The notes under the pieces: model-generated
What the model saw: only the letters and a program-made list of their open reading frames with translations
Told to the model about the DNA's origin: nothing
The model's database searches: none
In this document: piece by piece, positions 28,501 through 38,547 of the stretch
Position numbering within the stretch: the first letter of the stretch is position 1
How the letters are laid out: each line of letters begins with the position of its first letter
Assembly: GCF_022397915.1 (NCBI RefSeq)
Contig: NZ_JAKEUO010000002.1
Coordinates: 186,001-250,000 of the forward strand
Direction: 5' to 3'
Length of the DNA: 64,000 nucleotides
DNA from: Vibrio sp. Isolate34
GTDB lineage: Bacteria; Pseudomonadota; Gammaproteobacteria; Enterobacterales; Vibrionaceae
Program-made: the position numbers and the translations under genes

Positions 28501-28988
28501 TAGTGATTGCGGCTAGGGTGATGACCACTAAACGCGGTACACGAATCGGTTTGATGACACTTGACGACCGATCTGGCCGAATGGAAGTGATGTTGTTCTC
28601 AGATGCGCTCGATCGCTACGCAGAATTGCTCGAAAAGGATAAAATTGTGGTCGTTTCTGGACAGGTCAGCTTTGATGACTTCAACGGTGGGCTTAAAATG
28701 TCCGCGCGCGAGGTCATGGACTTAGGAAGCGCCCGTGAAAAATATGCTCGTGGGGTATCGATATCTATCGATGAATCCCAAATTAATGGTCAATTTTTTG
28801 AACGATTTAGTCAAATCTTAGAACCTTATAGAGCCGGAACGGTCCCAGTCAATGTATACTACCAGCGTGCCGACGCTAGAGCGCGGTTAACATTGGGCAC
28901 AGAATGGCGCGTGACGCCAAGTGATACATTACTAGACGAATTAAAACAGCTGCTTGGAAATAGCCAAGTAGAACTCGAATTTAACTAA
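25509..28988 (+). CDS. dnaE: DNA polymerase III alpha subunit
   Basis: The replicative polymerase subunit. It has 1159 residues (E. coli 1160). The PHP domain is at the N-terminus ([17 protein letters not shown]). The palm active site, [13 protein letters not shown], has Asp401 and Asp403 numbered as in E. coli; [17 protein letters not shown] just before it is also conserved. The fingers block [19 protein letters not shown] and the C-terminal OB domain ([28 protein letters not shown]) follow. The proofreading partner DnaQ is encoded 9 kb downstream. The gene is 112 bp after rnhB and 45 bp before accA. Confidence 0.98.
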   Translation: MSDPKFVHLRVHSDFSMVDGLSKVPPLVKKVAEMGMPALALTDFTNLCGLVKFYGTAHGCGVKPIIGADFLMQSPEFGDELTKLTVLASDNKGYNNLTLLISKAYLRGHIQHQPVIDKEWLIENAEGLIILSGAKEGEIGKALLKGNRDLVASSVEFYKAHFPDRFYLELIRTGRADEESYLHFALELAEQQDLPVVATNEVVFLTEDLFDAHEIRVAIHDGYTMVDPRRPKNYSAQQYLRSEEEMCELFSDIPEALENSVEIAKRCNVTVRLGEYFLPNFPTEGLAIEDFLIKKSEEGLERRLAFLFPDEKERAERRPEYDERLKVELEVVNNMGFPGYFLIVMEFIQWSKDNDVPVGPGRGSGAGSLVAYALDITDLDPLEYDLLFERFLNPERVSMPDFDIDFCMDKRDQVIDHVAEMYGRDAVSQIITFGTMAAKAVIRDVGRVLGHPFGFVDRISKLVPPDPGMTLEKAFLAEPALPELYDGDEEVRELIDKCRILEGCTRNAGKHAGGVVISPTTITDFAPIYADAEGNFPVTQFDKNDVETAGLVKFDFLGLRTLTIIDWALGLVNPRLKKEGKEPVRIESIPLDDQASFNLLQNSETTAVFQLESRGMKDLIKRLQPDCFEDIIALVALFRPGPLQSGMVDNFIDRKHGREAVSYPDETWQHESLKDTLEPTYGIILYQEQVMQIAQILAGYTLGGADMLRRAMGKKKPEEMAKQRSIFKEGAEANGIDGELAMKIFDLVEKFAGYGFNKSHSAAYALVSYQTLWLKTHYPAEFMAAVMTADMDNTEKVIGLVDECFRMKLKLLPPDINSGLYRFNVDEDGAIVYGIGAIKGVGEGPIEAIIEARNKGGYFKDLFDFCARLDLKKVNKRVIEKLILSGALDRLGPHRAAMMASLPDAVKAASQHHHAESFGQSDMFGVLTDAPEEVEHKYTQVPKWPEKVWLEGERETLGLYLTGHPVNAYIKELAKYTSCRLKDATPTRRDQSLTIAGLVIAARVMTTKRGTRIGLMTLDDRSGRMEVMLFSDALDRYAELLEKDKIVVVSGQVSFDDFNGGLKMSAREVMDLGSAREKYARGVSISIDESQINGQFFERFSQILEPYRAGTVPVNVYYQRADARARLTLGTEWRVTPSDTLLDELKQLLGNSQVELEFN

Positions 28989-29033
28989 AATTTAGCTTCG
29001 CAAGTGCGGAGCTGAATCAACAAGGATTCATAG

Positions 29034-29993
29034 ATGAGCCTGAACTTTCTAGAATTTGAAAAGCCTATCGCTGAACTTGAAGCAAAAATCGAAGCGCTAC
29101 GTGACGTTTCGCGTCACGGTGGTGACACAGCGGTAGATCTAGACAAAGAAATCGAACAACTAGAGAAAAAAAGCTTAGAGCTTAAACAGAAAATCTTTAG
29201 CGACTTAGGTGCATGGCAGGTTGCTCAACTTGCTCGCCACCCACAACGTCCTTACACAAAAGATTACCTGGAGCATGCATTCACAGAGTTTGAAGAGATG
29301 GCGGGCGATCGCGCTTACGCTGATGACAAAGCAATTGTGGGTGGTATGGCTCGTCTAAATGGCCGTCCTGTTATGGTTATTGGTCACCAGAAAGGTCGCG
29401 AGACTAAAGAAAAAGTACTTCGCAACTTTGGTATGCCAAAACCAGAAGGTTACCGTAAGGCACTTCGCCTAATGGAAACGGCTGAGCGTTTCAACATGCC
29501 TATCATTACTTTCATCGACACAGCGGGCGCATACCCAGGTGTTGGTGCTGAAGAGCGTGGTCAATCTGAAGCTATCGCGAAAAACCTTAAGGTTATGGCT
29601 GGTCTTTCTGTTCCTGTTATCTGTAACGTTGTTGGTGAAGGCGGTTCTGGTGGTGCACTAGCGATTGGTGTTGGTGACTACGTGAACATGCTTCAGTACT
29701 CTACGTACTCAGTAATCTCTCCAGAAGGTTGTGCTTCAATCCTATGGCGCGATTCAGATAAAGCCCCACAAGCTGCTGAAGCGATGGGCCTAATTGCTCC
29801 TCGTCTTAAAGAGCTTGAGCTTATTGACGAGATCATCCCTGAGCCGCTAGGTGGTGCACACCGTGATCCAGTGCAAACAGCTCAGAACATGAAAGACATG
29901 CTAGTGAAACAGCTAGAAGAGCTAGAGCAGTTTGATAACGAAACGCTTCTTGAGCGTCGTTACCAGCGTCTAATGAGCTACGGTTACTGCTGA
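29034..29993 (+). CDS. accA: Acetyl-CoA carboxylase carboxyltransferase subunit alpha
   Basis: With AccD, transfers the carboxyl group from biotin to acetyl-CoA to make malonyl-CoA, the first step of fatty-acid synthesis. It has 319 residues, the same as E. coli. Visible: a helical N-terminus ([19 protein letters not shown]), then a crotonase-like core with [37 protein letters not shown] and [18 protein letters not shown], the oxyanion-hole glycine region. AAGGATT precedes the ATG. Codon bias is strong. A terminator follows. Confidence 0.98.
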   Translation: MSLNFLEFEKPIAELEAKIEALRDVSRHGGDTAVDLDKEIEQLEKKSLELKQKIFSDLGAWQVAQLARHPQRPYTKDYLEHAFTEFEEMAGDRAYADDKAIVGGMARLNGRPVMVIGHQKGRETKEKVLRNFGMPKPEGYRKALRLMETAERFNMPIITFIDTAGAYPGVGAEERGQSEAIAKNLKVMAGLSVPVICNVVGEGGSGGALAIGVGDYVNMLQYSTYSVISPEGCASILWRDSDKAPQAAEAMGLIAPRLKELELIDEIIPEPLGGAHRDPVQTAQNMKDMLVKQLEELEQFDNETLLERRYQRLMSYGYC

Positions 29994-30037
29994 TAAGCTG
30001 CCTTATTCGAAGGCGGACTTTATGTAACAAGATGATG

Positions 30038-30069
30038 AAAGGGTTGGACTCAGTGCCAACCCTTTTTTA
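30038..30069 (+). terminator. Rho-independent terminator after accA
   Basis: Stem AAAGGGTTGG / CCAACCCTTT with an 8-base loop and a T run. Confidence 0.9.
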
Positions 30070-30116
30070 TTATTTAAACATTACCTTTCAAACACCTTCT
30101 TGGTTCATTAAGCCTC

Positions 30117-31448
30117 ATGACTCACTTAATCGAAACGTTTACCTCTGTATTTGACCAAAGCGCAATCAAGCCTCTGCGGCTGGTGGTTGCCTTTAGTGGT
30201 GGGGTTGATTCACGAGTGCTGTTGGAGTTAGCTGTTCAATACACCAAAGCTCATGGTATCGATTGTCAGGCAATCCATATTCATCACGGATTGAGTGAGA
30301 GTGCGGACCAATGGGCCGAGCAATGCCAAGCGTGGTGTGATGATTTGTCAGTGCCTTTGGCTGTGGAGCGTGTCTCACTGGATGTTCATAGCGGTGAAAG
30401 TATTGAAAAGCTTGCTCGAGATGCCAGATACCACGCCTTCAAACAGCATATTCGACACGGCGATGTACTTGTCACTGGTCAACACATCGACGACCAAGTA
30501 GAAACTTTCCTGTTAGCGTTAAAGCGAGGCAGTGGTCCGAAAGGCCTTTCCTCGATGGCTAAAGTCATGCCGTTTGCTGATGCTCATATTGTTCGCCCAC
30601 TGCTATCGGTGACCCGAACCGAGATTGAAGCAGCCGCTCTCGACATGGGGTTAACGTGGGTAGAAGATGAAAGTAATCAGGACGTGCGTTTTGACCGAAA
30701 CTTTATTCGTCATCAAGTGACTCCGGTGTTGACTGAGCGTTGGCCAAGCTTTCGTGAGTCGGTCAGTCGCAGTGCTCAGCTTTGTGCGGAGCAAGAGTTA
30801 TTGCTCGATGAGTTGCTTGAATCTCACTTTCAGCAAGCTTTGGGAGATAGCCAGAGCTTAAACATTGAGGCGTTATCTCAACACTCAGACTTGTTACGAG
30901 CACGACTGCTAAGAATGTGGTTGAGTCATTGTAATCAAGCAATGCCGAGTCAAAAGCAGCTCAAGCTTATCTGGAATGAAGTGGCGTGTGCTCAGCGTGA
31001 TGCTAACCCCAAGCTGATGTTAAACGGCGTTGAAGTTAGGCGTTTCAATCAAAAACTCTATTTGGTTCGAGAGACTAAAGATCTATCGGGCTGGCAAGGT
31101 GACGTTTCTGTTGGAGCAAGGTTGGTTCTGCCTGATGGTTTGGGACATGTCAGCTTGCAAGCGGAGGGATCTGAATCCGAAGCTGGTCGTCGGGTACAAA
31201 CGTTCAGCTTACTAAACCAAAATGCGGTATTACGTGTTACCTTTAATCCCGAAGGATTATCGGCACACCCTGTTGGACGTGGACATAGTCGAAAGCTCAA
31301 AAAACTCTTTCAAGAGTACCAAGTACCCAGTTGGTTACGACGCAGAACGCCAATATTAATGGATGGCGATCGAGTGATCGCTGTTTTGGGTTTATTCGTA
31401 GATAAAAACTACGAAGGTCAAGATTGTGAAGCGCTTTGGAGCAAGTAG
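30117..31448 (+). CDS. tilS: tRNA(Ile)-lysidine synthase
   Basis: Adds lysine to C34 of the tRNA(Ile) CAU anticodon, switching it from AUG to AUA reading; essential. It has 443 residues. The ATP-pyrophosphatase PP-loop SGGVDS is at residues 27-32, followed by IHIHHGLSESADQW and VTGQHIDDQVETFLLALKRGSG. The middle TilS domain and C-terminal domain (about 360-440, FNPEGLSAHPVGRGHSRKLKKLFQEYQVPSWLRRRTP) are present. It follows accA as in E. coli. No clear ribosome-binding site is seen. Confidence 0.96.
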   Translation: MTHLIETFTSVFDQSAIKPLRLVVAFSGGVDSRVLLELAVQYTKAHGIDCQAIHIHHGLSESADQWAEQCQAWCDDLSVPLAVERVSLDVHSGESIEKLARDARYHAFKQHIRHGDVLVTGQHIDDQVETFLLALKRGSGPKGLSSMAKVMPFADAHIVRPLLSVTRTEIEAAALDMGLTWVEDESNQDVRFDRNFIRHQVTPVLTERWPSFRESVSRSAQLCAEQELLLDELLESHFQQALGDSQSLNIEALSQHSDLLRARLLRMWLSHCNQAMPSQKQLKLIWNEVACAQRDANPKLMLNGVEVRRFNQKLYLVRETKDLSGWQGDVSVGARLVLPDGLGHVSLQAEGSESEAGRRVQTFSLLNQNAVLRVTFNPEGLSAHPVGRGHSRKLKKLFQEYQVPSWLRRRTPILMDGDRVIAVLGLFVDKNYEGQDCEALWSK

Positions 31449-31506
31449 AAAAAGTTTGTGTCACAATTCGGCGTCACTTTAATAAAAATAATTAATGGAA
31501 TATGCA

Positions 31507-31818
31507 ATGAAGAAAATTACACTAGGATTAGTTCTTGGATTTGGACTATTGAGTGGTAACGCTCTGGCGGGTGATGTTGCTGCGGGTCAAGCTAAAGCAG
31601 CAATCTGTGCGGCATGTCATGGTGCAGACGGTATCGCAGTGATCCCTGGTTACCCAAACCTGAAAGGTCAAAACGAGCAATACATCGCTTCATCAATTAA
31701 GGCATATAAGAACGGCCAGCGCACCGGCGGTTTGGCCGCTGTAATGCAGGCTCAAGCTTCCATGCTGAGTGATGAAGATATTGCTAATCTAGCCGCTTAC
31801 TACGCAAGCCTTAAGTAA
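31507..31818 (+). CDS. Periplasmic monohaem cytochrome c (class I, c4/c5-like)
   Basis: A protein of 103 residues. The start at the internal ATG (MKKITLGLV) has GGA eight bases before it and gives a proper signal peptide (cleavage after ALA, about residue 21). The haem site is CAACH at residues 34-38; a methionine in VMQAQASML is the likely sixth ligand, and [24 protein letters not shown] is the conserved middle of the c4/c5-like families. It is an electron carrier, possibly feeding a terminal oxidase. No partner oxidoreductase lies next to it; it stands alone between tilS and glnB with its own terminator. Confidence 0.9.
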   Translation: MKKITLGLVLGFGLLSGNALAGDVAAGQAKAAICAACHGADGIAVIPGYPNLKGQNEQYIASSIKAYKNGQRTGGLAAVMQAQASMLSDEDIANLAAYYASLK

Positions 31819-31857
31819 AACCTTCTTAAAGCGCTGATTAAACAAGATGATAAATTT

Positions 31858-31889
31858 CGAGCCAGAGCTTTAAAGCTCTGGCTTTTTTC
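31858..31889 (+). terminator. Rho-independent terminator after the cytochrome c gene
   Basis: A 10-bp stem GCCAGAGCTT / AAGCTCTGGC with a 2-base loop at its top, preceded by purines and followed by six Ts. Confidence 0.9.
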
Positions 31890-31939
31890 ATTGAATGTTT
31901 ACTATAGCTAACCGATAATGAGCCATTCGCACAGTTTAA

Positions 31940-32287
<348 letters not shown>

Positions 32288-32300
32288 AAAAACTATTACC

Positions 32301-32329
32301 CTAAAAGGAGCGTTTATCGCTCCTTTTTC
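32301..32329 (+). terminator. Rho-independent terminator after glnB
   Basis: Stem AAAAGGAGCG / CGCTCCTTTT with a TTTAT loop and a short T run. The next gene starts about 20 bp on. Confidence 0.85.
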
Positions 32330-32348
32330 ATTTCTGGTAGGGTGCTGT

Positions 32349-33191
32349 ATGTTTAAGAAAACCATCATTGTTATCGCAGTCTTGATAACACTCGCTGTTG
32401 CTAGTTTTCATCTTATCTTCGTGATCCCGAACAAACCCAACCTGATCACCTCCGCTCAAAATACCAGCAATGATATCTACAGTTGCTACCAAAATTCTGA
32501 GCCCAAAGAGATTGATGTGTCAGATGGGTTAAGCCTCACCGTCTGGAACATCTACAAGCAGAACCGCAACAACTGGCAGATCGAACTGAATAAGTTCTCG
32601 GCGGGAAGTGATTTAGTCTTACTGCAAGAAGCGAGCATGACGGATGGGCTTCGCCAGTGGGTAACGAGTGGTCAATGGGGAAGCACTCGTGTGAATGCGT
32701 TTGAAGCTTTTGAACAAAGTGCTGGCGTGCTCAATCTAGCGACTCATTTACCGATAGAAGCGTGTGCTTATACCCACGAAGAGCCTTGGCTTCAACTGCC
32801 TAAATCGGCTCTTTGGTCTCGCTATCAGTTGAATAATGGTGAAGAGCTAGCGGTGATCAATATCCATGCGGTGAACTTTACATTTGGTACGGAAGATTAC
32901 GAAGCTCAGCTCAAAAGCTTGACCGACAACCTGCAAAAATACCGCGGTGCCGTCATCTTTGCGGGAGACTTTAACAGCTGGAGCGAAGCGCGCTTTACAG
33001 TATTGAAAGATGCGTTAGAAAAGGTCGGTTTAACAGAGGTGGCGTTTGAGCCAGATAACCGAACTCAATTTATGACGGGTTTGGTGCTCGACCATGTATT
33101 CTATCGAGGTCTAGAGGTAGAAAAAGCAAAAGCGCCCATGACGGACGCTTCTGATCATAATCCAATGTTAGTAACCTTTAAGGCGAAGTAG
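32349..33191 (+). CDS. Exported or membrane-anchored endonuclease/exonuclease/phosphatase-family protein
   Basis: A protein of 280 residues from the ATG behind AGGGTG; the upstream frame lies inside glnB and is not used. An N-terminal hydrophobic helix (about residues 5-25) acts as anchor or signal. The body has the DNase I-like fold motifs: VWNIYKQNR, LLQEASM with the metal-binding glutamate, INIHAVNF, FAGDFNSWSEAR with the catalytic DxN, and TDASDHNPMLVTF with the SDH-type histidine at the end. Family members cut nucleic acids or phospho-lipids; the substrate is unknown. The gene stands alone after the glnB terminator. Confidence 0.85.
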   Translation: MFKKTIIVIAVLITLAVASFHLIFVIPNKPNLITSAQNTSNDIYSCYQNSEPKEIDVSDGLSLTVWNIYKQNRNNWQIELNKFSAGSDLVLLQEASMTDGLRQWVTSGQWGSTRVNAFEAFEQSAGVLNLATHLPIEACAYTHEEPWLQLPKSALWSRYQLNNGEELAVINIHAVNFTFGTEDYEAQLKSLTDNLQKYRGAVIFAGDFNSWSEARFTVLKDALEKVGLTEVAFEPDNRTQFMTGLVLDHVFYRGLEVEKAKAPMTDASDHNPMLVTFKAK

Positions 33192-33252
33192 CTTATTCAG
33201 TCACTCGGTAGGTTTACGTAGGGTTACTAACTTTTTCTATTTTCTGGGTTAT

Positions 33253-33939
33253 TTACGACACTAAAATGTAGATCGCCCAGATTAGGTAGTAACCAACCCA
33301 CGGCAAGCCAGAAATAACCAGTGCTTGCCCGCGTTCAAACTCAGTCCAAGTTAGTACGGCTGCGTAGCCCAATACGATGTACCAAGGTAATAGCAGTGGT
33401 AATGAGCTTGCAAACTGAGACCAGTCGCTGGTTAGAGGCAACTTGATTAAGCCGTTTAAGCTGTTCAGGTCAGCGGCGTAGTTCATCACATGGCCGTGCT
33501 TGAGGATTAGGCTTGCGTAGCTCGCTACATCACCTAACACAGCAGGGAATATCACAACCGATGCCGCCGCGAACCAGCGCCAAAAGCTATGCTGATGTTG
33601 GCTTGGCTTCGTTGCGAGATTAAACCAGAATGCCAATAGAACGATGGTTAACGTTCGGCCAAATACATCGTTGATGATCTCACTTGCGAGTAGGGTATTG
33701 CTGTCAAGTAACGCCAATTGGTCAGGGTTAGTTTGAGCCAGTTGTTTTGATAACTCTGCGCTTAACCAAGCAAAATCTACATTCGAAAAATAAGCACCCC
33801 AAAATAAAAATGGGCTGAGTATTAATACGACGTAGGGTTGCCATCCCCAAGCGCTTCTTTGATAAAGCGCTAAGAAACAAGCTGTTGGTGATCGGAATAT
33901 ATCCAACAGCATGACGAGTGGGTTACTTGACGGGTTCAT
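33253..33939 (-). CDS. Yip1-family integral membrane protein
   Basis: A protein of 228 residues with about five membrane spans (for example [61 protein letters not shown] and the C-terminal YYLIWAIYILV). The opening NPLVMLLDIFRSPTACFLALYQR fits bacterial Yip1-domain proteins, whose role is unknown. Its ATG overlaps the mltD TGA (ATGA), so it is translated right after MltD. A link to cell-wall remodelling is suggested by this coupling only. Confidence 0.75.
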   Translation of the reverse strand: MNPSSNPLVMLLDIFRSPTACFLALYQRSAWGWQPYVVLILSPFLFWGAYFSNVDFAWLSAELSKQLAQTNPDQLALLDSNTLLASEIINDVFGRTLTIVLLAFWFNLATKPSQHQHSFWRWFAAASVVIFPAVLGDVASYASLILKHGHVMNYAADLNSLNGLIKLPLTSDWSQFASSLPLLLPWYIVLGYAAVLTWTEFERGQALVISGLPWVGYYLIWAIYILVS

Positions 33940-35507
33940 ACACTTACCTTAGTTACATCAACATACAGCTTCAGTTTTTGTCCTGGCTGTAGGTATTTCT
34001 TGTTCTGCAAAGTGTTCCATTTTACAACATCTGCACTTTTTACTTTGAACTTTGATGCAATACCGCTGACTGTGTCACCTGATCTTACGTTATAGAAGAT
34101 CGTACGGATGATGGCGCCGTCTGAACTATTCTTCCAAATGACCAGTTCTTGACCAACTCTAAGAGTGTCGCGTGGTCCCATACCGTTCCACTTAGCCAGT
34201 GATTGGTGAGATACCTTATTTGCGCGTGCAATCGTCCATAGGCTGTCACCACTTTTTACTGTATGGCTGAGCTTATATTGACCACGACTCTTCGACTGTG
34301 TGCTTGCTAGGCGGTTTGAAGCGCTTAGTGCGTATGTCTTGTCGTCTTTGGTTGAGGTTGGGATAAGCAGGTGCTGGCCAATACGAATATTGTTGTTGCT
34401 CAACCCGTTTGCAGAGCGGATCACTTTGCTGGTGGTGTTGTATTTGCTTGCCAGTACGCTAATGCTGTCACCCGACTGAACTTGGTAACGTACCAACTTC
34501 ATGCCTTTGCCTTTATTGGCTGCGACTTCTTTGTTGAATTTTTCAACTGAGCTGATAGGAAGCAGTAATTGTTGGTGCTTCTCAGGCGATGTCGCCCACT
34601 GGTTATAAGCTGGGTTGTAGCCTTGCAGTTCTTTTACTGGAATGCCCGCATAGTTTGCAGCAATCGCTAAATCAAGTTGCTCTTCAGGGTTAATTAGAGT
34701 CAGTACCGGCTTATTTGGGATCGCTGGGATATCAATACCGTACTTTTCTTGGTTAGCGATCACGTCTGCTAGTGCCAGTAGTTTAGGTACGTAGCTGCTG
34801 GTCTCTTTTGGCAAATCGAGAGAGAAGAAGTCGATTGGCTTACCAAGCTTCTTGTTCTTACGGATAGCACTGTTTACACGACCACCGCCACTGTTGTATG
34901 CAGCGATTGCGTGTTGCCAGTTACCATCAAAACGTTTGTTGAGGTCGGTTAGGAAGTCTAGCGCCGCATCAGTAGAAGCAGCAACATCGCGGCGACCGTC
35001 ATACCAAAAGTTTTGTTCAAGCCCGTAATCTTTGCCTGTCCCTGAAATGAATTGCCATAGACCTGCTGCACTGCCATGTGAGTAGGCAAATGCATCGAAA
35101 GAGCTTTCTACAACCGGCAATAGTGCCAGCTCTAAAGGCATATCTCTTTCTTCAATCTTAGTGGTGATCAAATAAAGGAAAGGTTCAGCACGCTTTGATA
35201 CGGTTTTTAGGTGGCTCGGGTGATTGAGATACCAAGTTCGGTAGTAGTCGACCTTCTTTTGGTCTGGTACTTCCATTTCAAGTTGCATCGCAATGCGTTT
35301 CCAAACATCTTCTTGTGTTTGTGGAGTAACGATTGGTGCTTCAACTTTTGGTTCTTCTTTGGTCGTTTCTGATGAAGCGTTCGCTTGAGAAACTTCTTTA
35401 GTAAGAGATGTGTTGGTTTGCTCGGAAGCTTGGTCTGGATTCTCTGACTGAGTTAATTGGCAACCAGAAAGTAGTAATACCAAAGCCCAGCTGTACTTAA
35501 CTCGCAT
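33936..35507 (-). CDS. mltD: Membrane-bound lytic murein transglycosylase D with three LysM repeats
   Basis: An outer-membrane lipoprotein that cleaves peptidoglycan glycan strands. It has 523 residues. The lipobox LLSG-Cys16 ends the signal peptide. A Ser/Thr/Glu-rich linker (17-65) is followed by the SLT domain with the catalytic glutamate at residue 134 (LPVVESSFD) and SHGSAAGLWQFISGTGKDYGL, NWQHAIAAYNSGGGRV. Three LysM modules follow at about 341-384, 414-459 and 471-516. E. coli MltD is shorter, with two. It has the same neighbour as in E. coli (gloB) and a Yip1-type gene coupled downstream. Confidence 0.95.
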   Translation of the reverse strand: MRVKYSWALVLLLSGCQLTQSENPDQASEQTNTSLTKEVSQANASSETTKEEPKVEAPIVTPQTQEDVWKRIAMQLEMEVPDQKKVDYYRTWYLNHPSHLKTVSKRAEPFLYLITTKIEERDMPLELALLPVVESSFDAFAYSHGSAAGLWQFISGTGKDYGLEQNFWYDGRRDVAASTDAALDFLTDLNKRFDGNWQHAIAAYNSGGGRVNSAIRKNKKLGKPIDFFSLDLPKETSSYVPKLLALADVIANQEKYGIDIPAIPNKPVLTLINPEEQLDLAIAANYAGIPVKELQGYNPAYNQWATSPEKHQQLLLPISSVEKFNKEVAANKGKGMKLVRYQVQSGDSISVLASKYNTTSKVIRSANGLSNNNIRIGQHLLIPTSTKDDKTYALSASNRLASTQSKSRGQYKLSHTVKSGDSLWTIARANKVSHQSLAKWNGMGPRDTLRVGQELVIWKNSSDGAIIRTIFYNVRSGDTVSGIASKFKVKSADVVKWNTLQNKKYLQPGQKLKLYVDVTKVSV

Positions 35508-35577
35508 GTTACAGCCTTTTTAATAAACGGCCGATGATAATACTTGTCACCCCCTATGAGTGACAAGTCTGTATTTG

Positions 35578-36336
35578 TTAAAATTCGTTCTTCCACGCAC
35601 GTAAAGCGGTGAATACTGATAGAGGATCGGTCTGTTCGGTACGATTAGATACTGATTTGACTACACTTGGTTCGGTGTAGCGCAAGAAAGGGTTCACAAA
35701 CTTCTCTTGTCTCAAATTTGTGGGGATGGTCGACTTATTTTGAGCACGCAGTCGGTTCACTTGGTCGCGATATTGCTGCAAATGTTGGTTATCAGGCTCG
35801 ACGGCAAGTGCGAAAGCGATATTGGCTGCAGTGTACTCATGTGCACAATAAACTTCGGTTTCTTGAGGCAGCGCTGTTATTTTATTCAGCGCATCGAACA
35901 TCTGTTGTGGTGTCCCTTCCATGATTCGGCCACAGCCTGCTGAGAACAACACATCACCACAAAATAGCTTGGCATCACCCACATAGCCAATATGGCCAGC
36001 AGTGTGTCCACTGAGTCCTAACACGAGGAACACTTCACCAAACAGCTCTAACTGGTCACCATCATCAACTGGATGCGTTAATGTCGGGATAGGTTCATTT
36101 CTTGGGCCAACAACATCGACGCCGGGAAATTGTCTTACCAGCTCTGGAACGCCGCCAATGTGATCGTGGTGGTGGTGTGTAATCAAGATTGCATCTAAAG
36201 TTAGCTCATGGTTCGCTAAGTACTCTAATACTGGAGCCGCATCACCAGGGTCGACGACAGCACAACGACGATCGCTATTTTCAATCAGCCAGATGTAATT
36301 GTCGTTAAATGCAGGTATGCTTTTGATATGTAACAT
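35578..36336 (-). CDS. gloB: Hydroxyacylglutathione hydrolase (glyoxalase II)
   Basis: Hydrolyses S-lactoylglutathione in methylglyoxal detoxification. It has 252 residues from the ATG with GGAG upstream; the 35 extra codons in frame cover the yafS start region and are not part of the protein. It is a metallo-beta-lactamase fold with the dinuclear metal motif THHHHDH at residues 53-59, [25 protein letters not shown] and [15 protein letters not shown]. The C-terminal helical domain binds glutathione and ends LRAWKNEF. It diverges from yafS with 53 bp between the starts. Confidence 0.95.
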   Translation of the reverse strand: MLHIKSIPAFNDNYIWLIENSDRRCAVVDPGDAAPVLEYLANHELTLDAILITHHHHDHIGGVPELVRQFPGVDVVGPRNEPIPTLTHPVDDGDQLELFGEVFLVLGLSGHTAGHIGYVGDAKLFCGDVLFSAGCGRIMEGTPQQMFDALNKITALPQETEVYCAHEYTAANIAFALAVEPDNQHLQQYRDQVNRLRAQNKSTIPTNLRQEKFVNPFLRYTEPSVVKSVSNRTEQTDPLSVFTALRAWKNEF

Positions 36337-36389
36337 TATTGGTTCTCCAGTCACTTTCAGTGCGACAGAATAAGTGAGACAGATTATTG

Positions 36390-37175
36390 ATGAAGCCAGC
36401 ACGTAGCAGAAAGAAGTTTGAACATCCCTACACTTGGGCACAGTTGCACAATGGGGATTGGTTGAGAGAATCTATTCAAACTCGACTCGATGAGTGGTGC
36501 CCAAAGCTATTTGGTTACCATATGCTCAAGCTCGGCGGCCTCAGTAGTGAGATTTCTAGCTGCACATGCAACATTCAACATCAAGTAAACCTAGATATCC
36601 AGAACCCATTACATAATGTGATAGCGGATGGCTATAATTTGCCCTTTTTGGAGAAAAGTTTTGATGTTGTGGTGCTCAGTCATCAATTAGATTATAGCAA
36701 TGACCCGCATCGATTATTGAGAGAAGTCGACCGAGTGATGATGGATGATGGCTATATTATCATTACTGGCTTCAATCCTTTCAGTGTGACTGGGCTAGCC
36801 AGTTTAATGCCTTGGCGAAAGAACAGCTTGCCTTGGAGTGGGCGCATGTACACGCCAAATCGAATTAAAGATTGGCTCGGTGTATTGAACTATGAAGTGA
36901 TTCATTGTGATACCTACGCGCTGTTTCCGATGAGTAAGTATCAAGCGATGTGGACGTGGTTGGAGAACGCTTTAGGTGGTTGTGCCTCTTTTGCTGGCAG
37001 CCAATACTTTATTGTTGCTCGCAAACGTACTTATCCGCTCAAACCTATCAAGCCGCATTGGCACCTTAAACGACGCTTCTCTCCTGTGGGAGCAAGTTTT
37101 AGAACCAACTCTCGCCGTTCAGTGCATTCCACAAAAGCACCATACCCGTTAAAAACAGAAAAAGCCGACTCGTAG
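36390..37175 (+). CDS. yafS: Class I SAM-dependent methyltransferase, YafS-like
   Basis: A protein of 261 residues (an in-frame TTG precedes the ATG by one codon). Methyltransf_11-type core: a glycine-motif strand [76 protein letters not shown] is the typical motif II-III run. The C-terminus is basic. Gene order mltD-gloB-yafS-rnhA-dnaQ equals that of E. coli, which supports the YafS name. The substrate is unknown. Its stop codon lies inside a terminator hairpin. Confidence 0.88.
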   Translation: MKPARSRKKFEHPYTWAQLHNGDWLRESIQTRLDEWCPKLFGYHMLKLGGLSSEISSCTCNIQHQVNLDIQNPLHNVIADGYNLPFLEKSFDVVVLSHQLDYSNDPHRLLREVDRVMMDDGYIIITGFNPFSVTGLASLMPWRKNSLPWSGRMYTPNRIKDWLGVLNYEVIHCDTYALFPMSKYQAMWTWLENALGGCASFAGSQYFIVARKRTYPLKPIKPHWHLKRRFSPVGASFRTNSRRSVHSTKAPYPLKTEKADS

Positions 37176-37192
37176 TCGGCTTTTCGTTTTTT
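37158..37192 (+). terminator. Terminator overlapping the 3' end of yafS
   Basis: Stem AAAAGCCGACT / AGTCGGCTTTT with a short loop and a T-rich tail. The loop and right arm contain the yafS stop codon. Confidence 0.85.
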
Positions 37193-37249
37193 ATCGTATT
37201 TTAGGACGAGACACGAGCTCAGGCATTCACACCCATTTAGCAAAGACGA

Positions 37250-37714
37250 TTAGCTGGGTTGATAGCCCGTATCTTCCTGAGTTGGGTTCTCAGCGGCCGT
37301 TCTTGCTAAATCATCACACATTTCGTTTTCTCTGTGTCCGGCGTGTCCTTTAACCCAGCGCCAATCAACGCTATGACGCGCCGTTTCTTTATCGAGTCTT
37401 TGCCATAAGTCGGCGTTTTTAACCGGTTTCTTATCGGCTGTCTCCCAGTCACGCTTTTTCCAGTTGTGAATCCACTGTGTGATGCCTTGGCGCACGTATT
37501 GGCTATCTGTGGTCAGAATCACCGAGCAAGGCTCTTTGAGGGTTTGCAGGGCCACGACAGCGGCGAGCATTTCCATGCGGTTATTGGTTGTTAGGGTAAA
37601 ACCTTCCGCTAATGTCTTTTCGACTTGTTTGTAGCGAAGTACGATGCCATAGCCACCCGGGCCAGGGTTACCTAAACAAGAACCATCAGTGAAAATTTCA
37701 ACTTGTTTCGTCAT
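37250..37714 (-). CDS. rnhA: Ribonuclease HI
   Basis: Degrades RNA in RNA-DNA hybrids. It has 154 residues. All four catalytic acidic residues are at E. coli positions: Asp10 ([13 protein letters not shown]), Glu48 (NNRMEML), Asp70 ([10 protein letters not shown]) and Asp134 (EMCDDLA); the basic handle region [20 protein letters not shown] and the histidine loop [10 protein letters not shown] are present. It diverges from dnaQ, with 56 bp between the two starts, so the promoters overlap as in E. coli. Confidence 0.97.
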   Translation of the reverse strand: MTKQVEIFTDGSCLGNPGPGGYGIVLRYKQVEKTLAEGFTLTTNNRMEMLAAVVALQTLKEPCSVILTTDSQYVRQGITQWIHNWKKRDWETADKKPVKNADLWQRLDKETARHSVDWRWVKGHAGHRENEMCDDLARTAAENPTQEDTGYQPS

Positions 37715-37770
37715 GATTTGATACTATTACCTCAAGCACATTATCGGCATAGTCTGACACAGTTATCCTT

Positions 37771-38538
37771 ATGAATACCAGTAGCACTCCAGAACAAAGC
37801 ACGAACGAAAAAAACAGTTCGAACGAAAATAAGCGCATCGTTGTACTCGATACCGAAACCACCGGTATGAATACAGAAGGTGGCCCTCACTATATGGGGC
37901 ATCGCATCGTTGAGATTGGTGCAGTAGAGATCATCAACCGTAGGCTGACCGGACGTCATTTCCACGTCTACATCAAGCCCGATCGTGCGATTCAAGAAGA
38001 GGCGATTGGCGTTCACGGTATTACCGATGAATTCTTGGTGGATAAGCCAGAATACCAAGACATACATAAAGAGTTTCTCGACTTTATCAAAGGTGCCGAG
38101 TTGGTGGCTCATAACGCGCCCTTCGATACGGGCTTTATGGACTATGAATTCGAGAAGCTTAATCCTGCGATAGGTAAAACGGATGACTACTGTAAAGTTA
38201 CCGATACCTTGGCAATGGCGAAGAAGATATTCCCGGGTAAAAGAAACAACCTAGATATCTTATGTGACCGTTACGGTATTGATAACTCGCACCGTACTCT
38301 CCACGGCGCATTGCTCGATGCGGAGATCCTAGCCGACGTCTACTTATTGATGACGGGTGGACAAACTTCGCTGCAATTTAACGCTGGCCAACAGGAAGGC
38401 GAAGCAGAAAGCATACGAAGAGTAGAAAGTGGTCGAAAATCCCTTAAGGTTTTACGAGCTACGGCCGATGAAGTAGAAGCGCATCAAAATCGTTTAGACC
38501 TCGTCGAGAAAAGCGGAAGCTGCCTTTGGCGTCAGTAG
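37771..38538 (+). CDS. dnaQ: DNA polymerase III epsilon subunit (proofreading exonuclease)
   Basis: The 3'-5' exonuclease of the replicative polymerase; partner of DnaE in this window. It has 255 residues. The DEDD exonuclease motif I is IVVLDTETTGM with Asp27 and Glu29; motif II is LVAHNAPFDTGFMDYEF; motif III is HGALLDAEILADVYL. QTSLQF after motif III corresponds to the weak beta-clamp-binding motif QTSMAF of E. coli, and the C-terminal tail should bind DnaE. A polar N-terminal extension of about 15 residues (Asn/Ser/Glu-rich) precedes the domain. Confidence 0.97.
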   Translation: MNTSSTPEQSTNEKNSSNENKRIVVLDTETTGMNTEGGPHYMGHRIVEIGAVEIINRRLTGRHFHVYIKPDRAIQEEAIGVHGITDEFLVDKPEYQDIHKEFLDFIKGAELVAHNAPFDTGFMDYEFEKLNPAIGKTDDYCKVTDTLAMAKKIFPGKRNNLDILCDRYGIDNSHRTLHGALLDAEILADVYLLMTGGQTSLQFNAGQQEGEAESIRRVESGRKSLKVLRATADEVEAHQNRLDLVEKSGSCLWRQ

Positions 38539-38547
38539 GGAGAAAGT

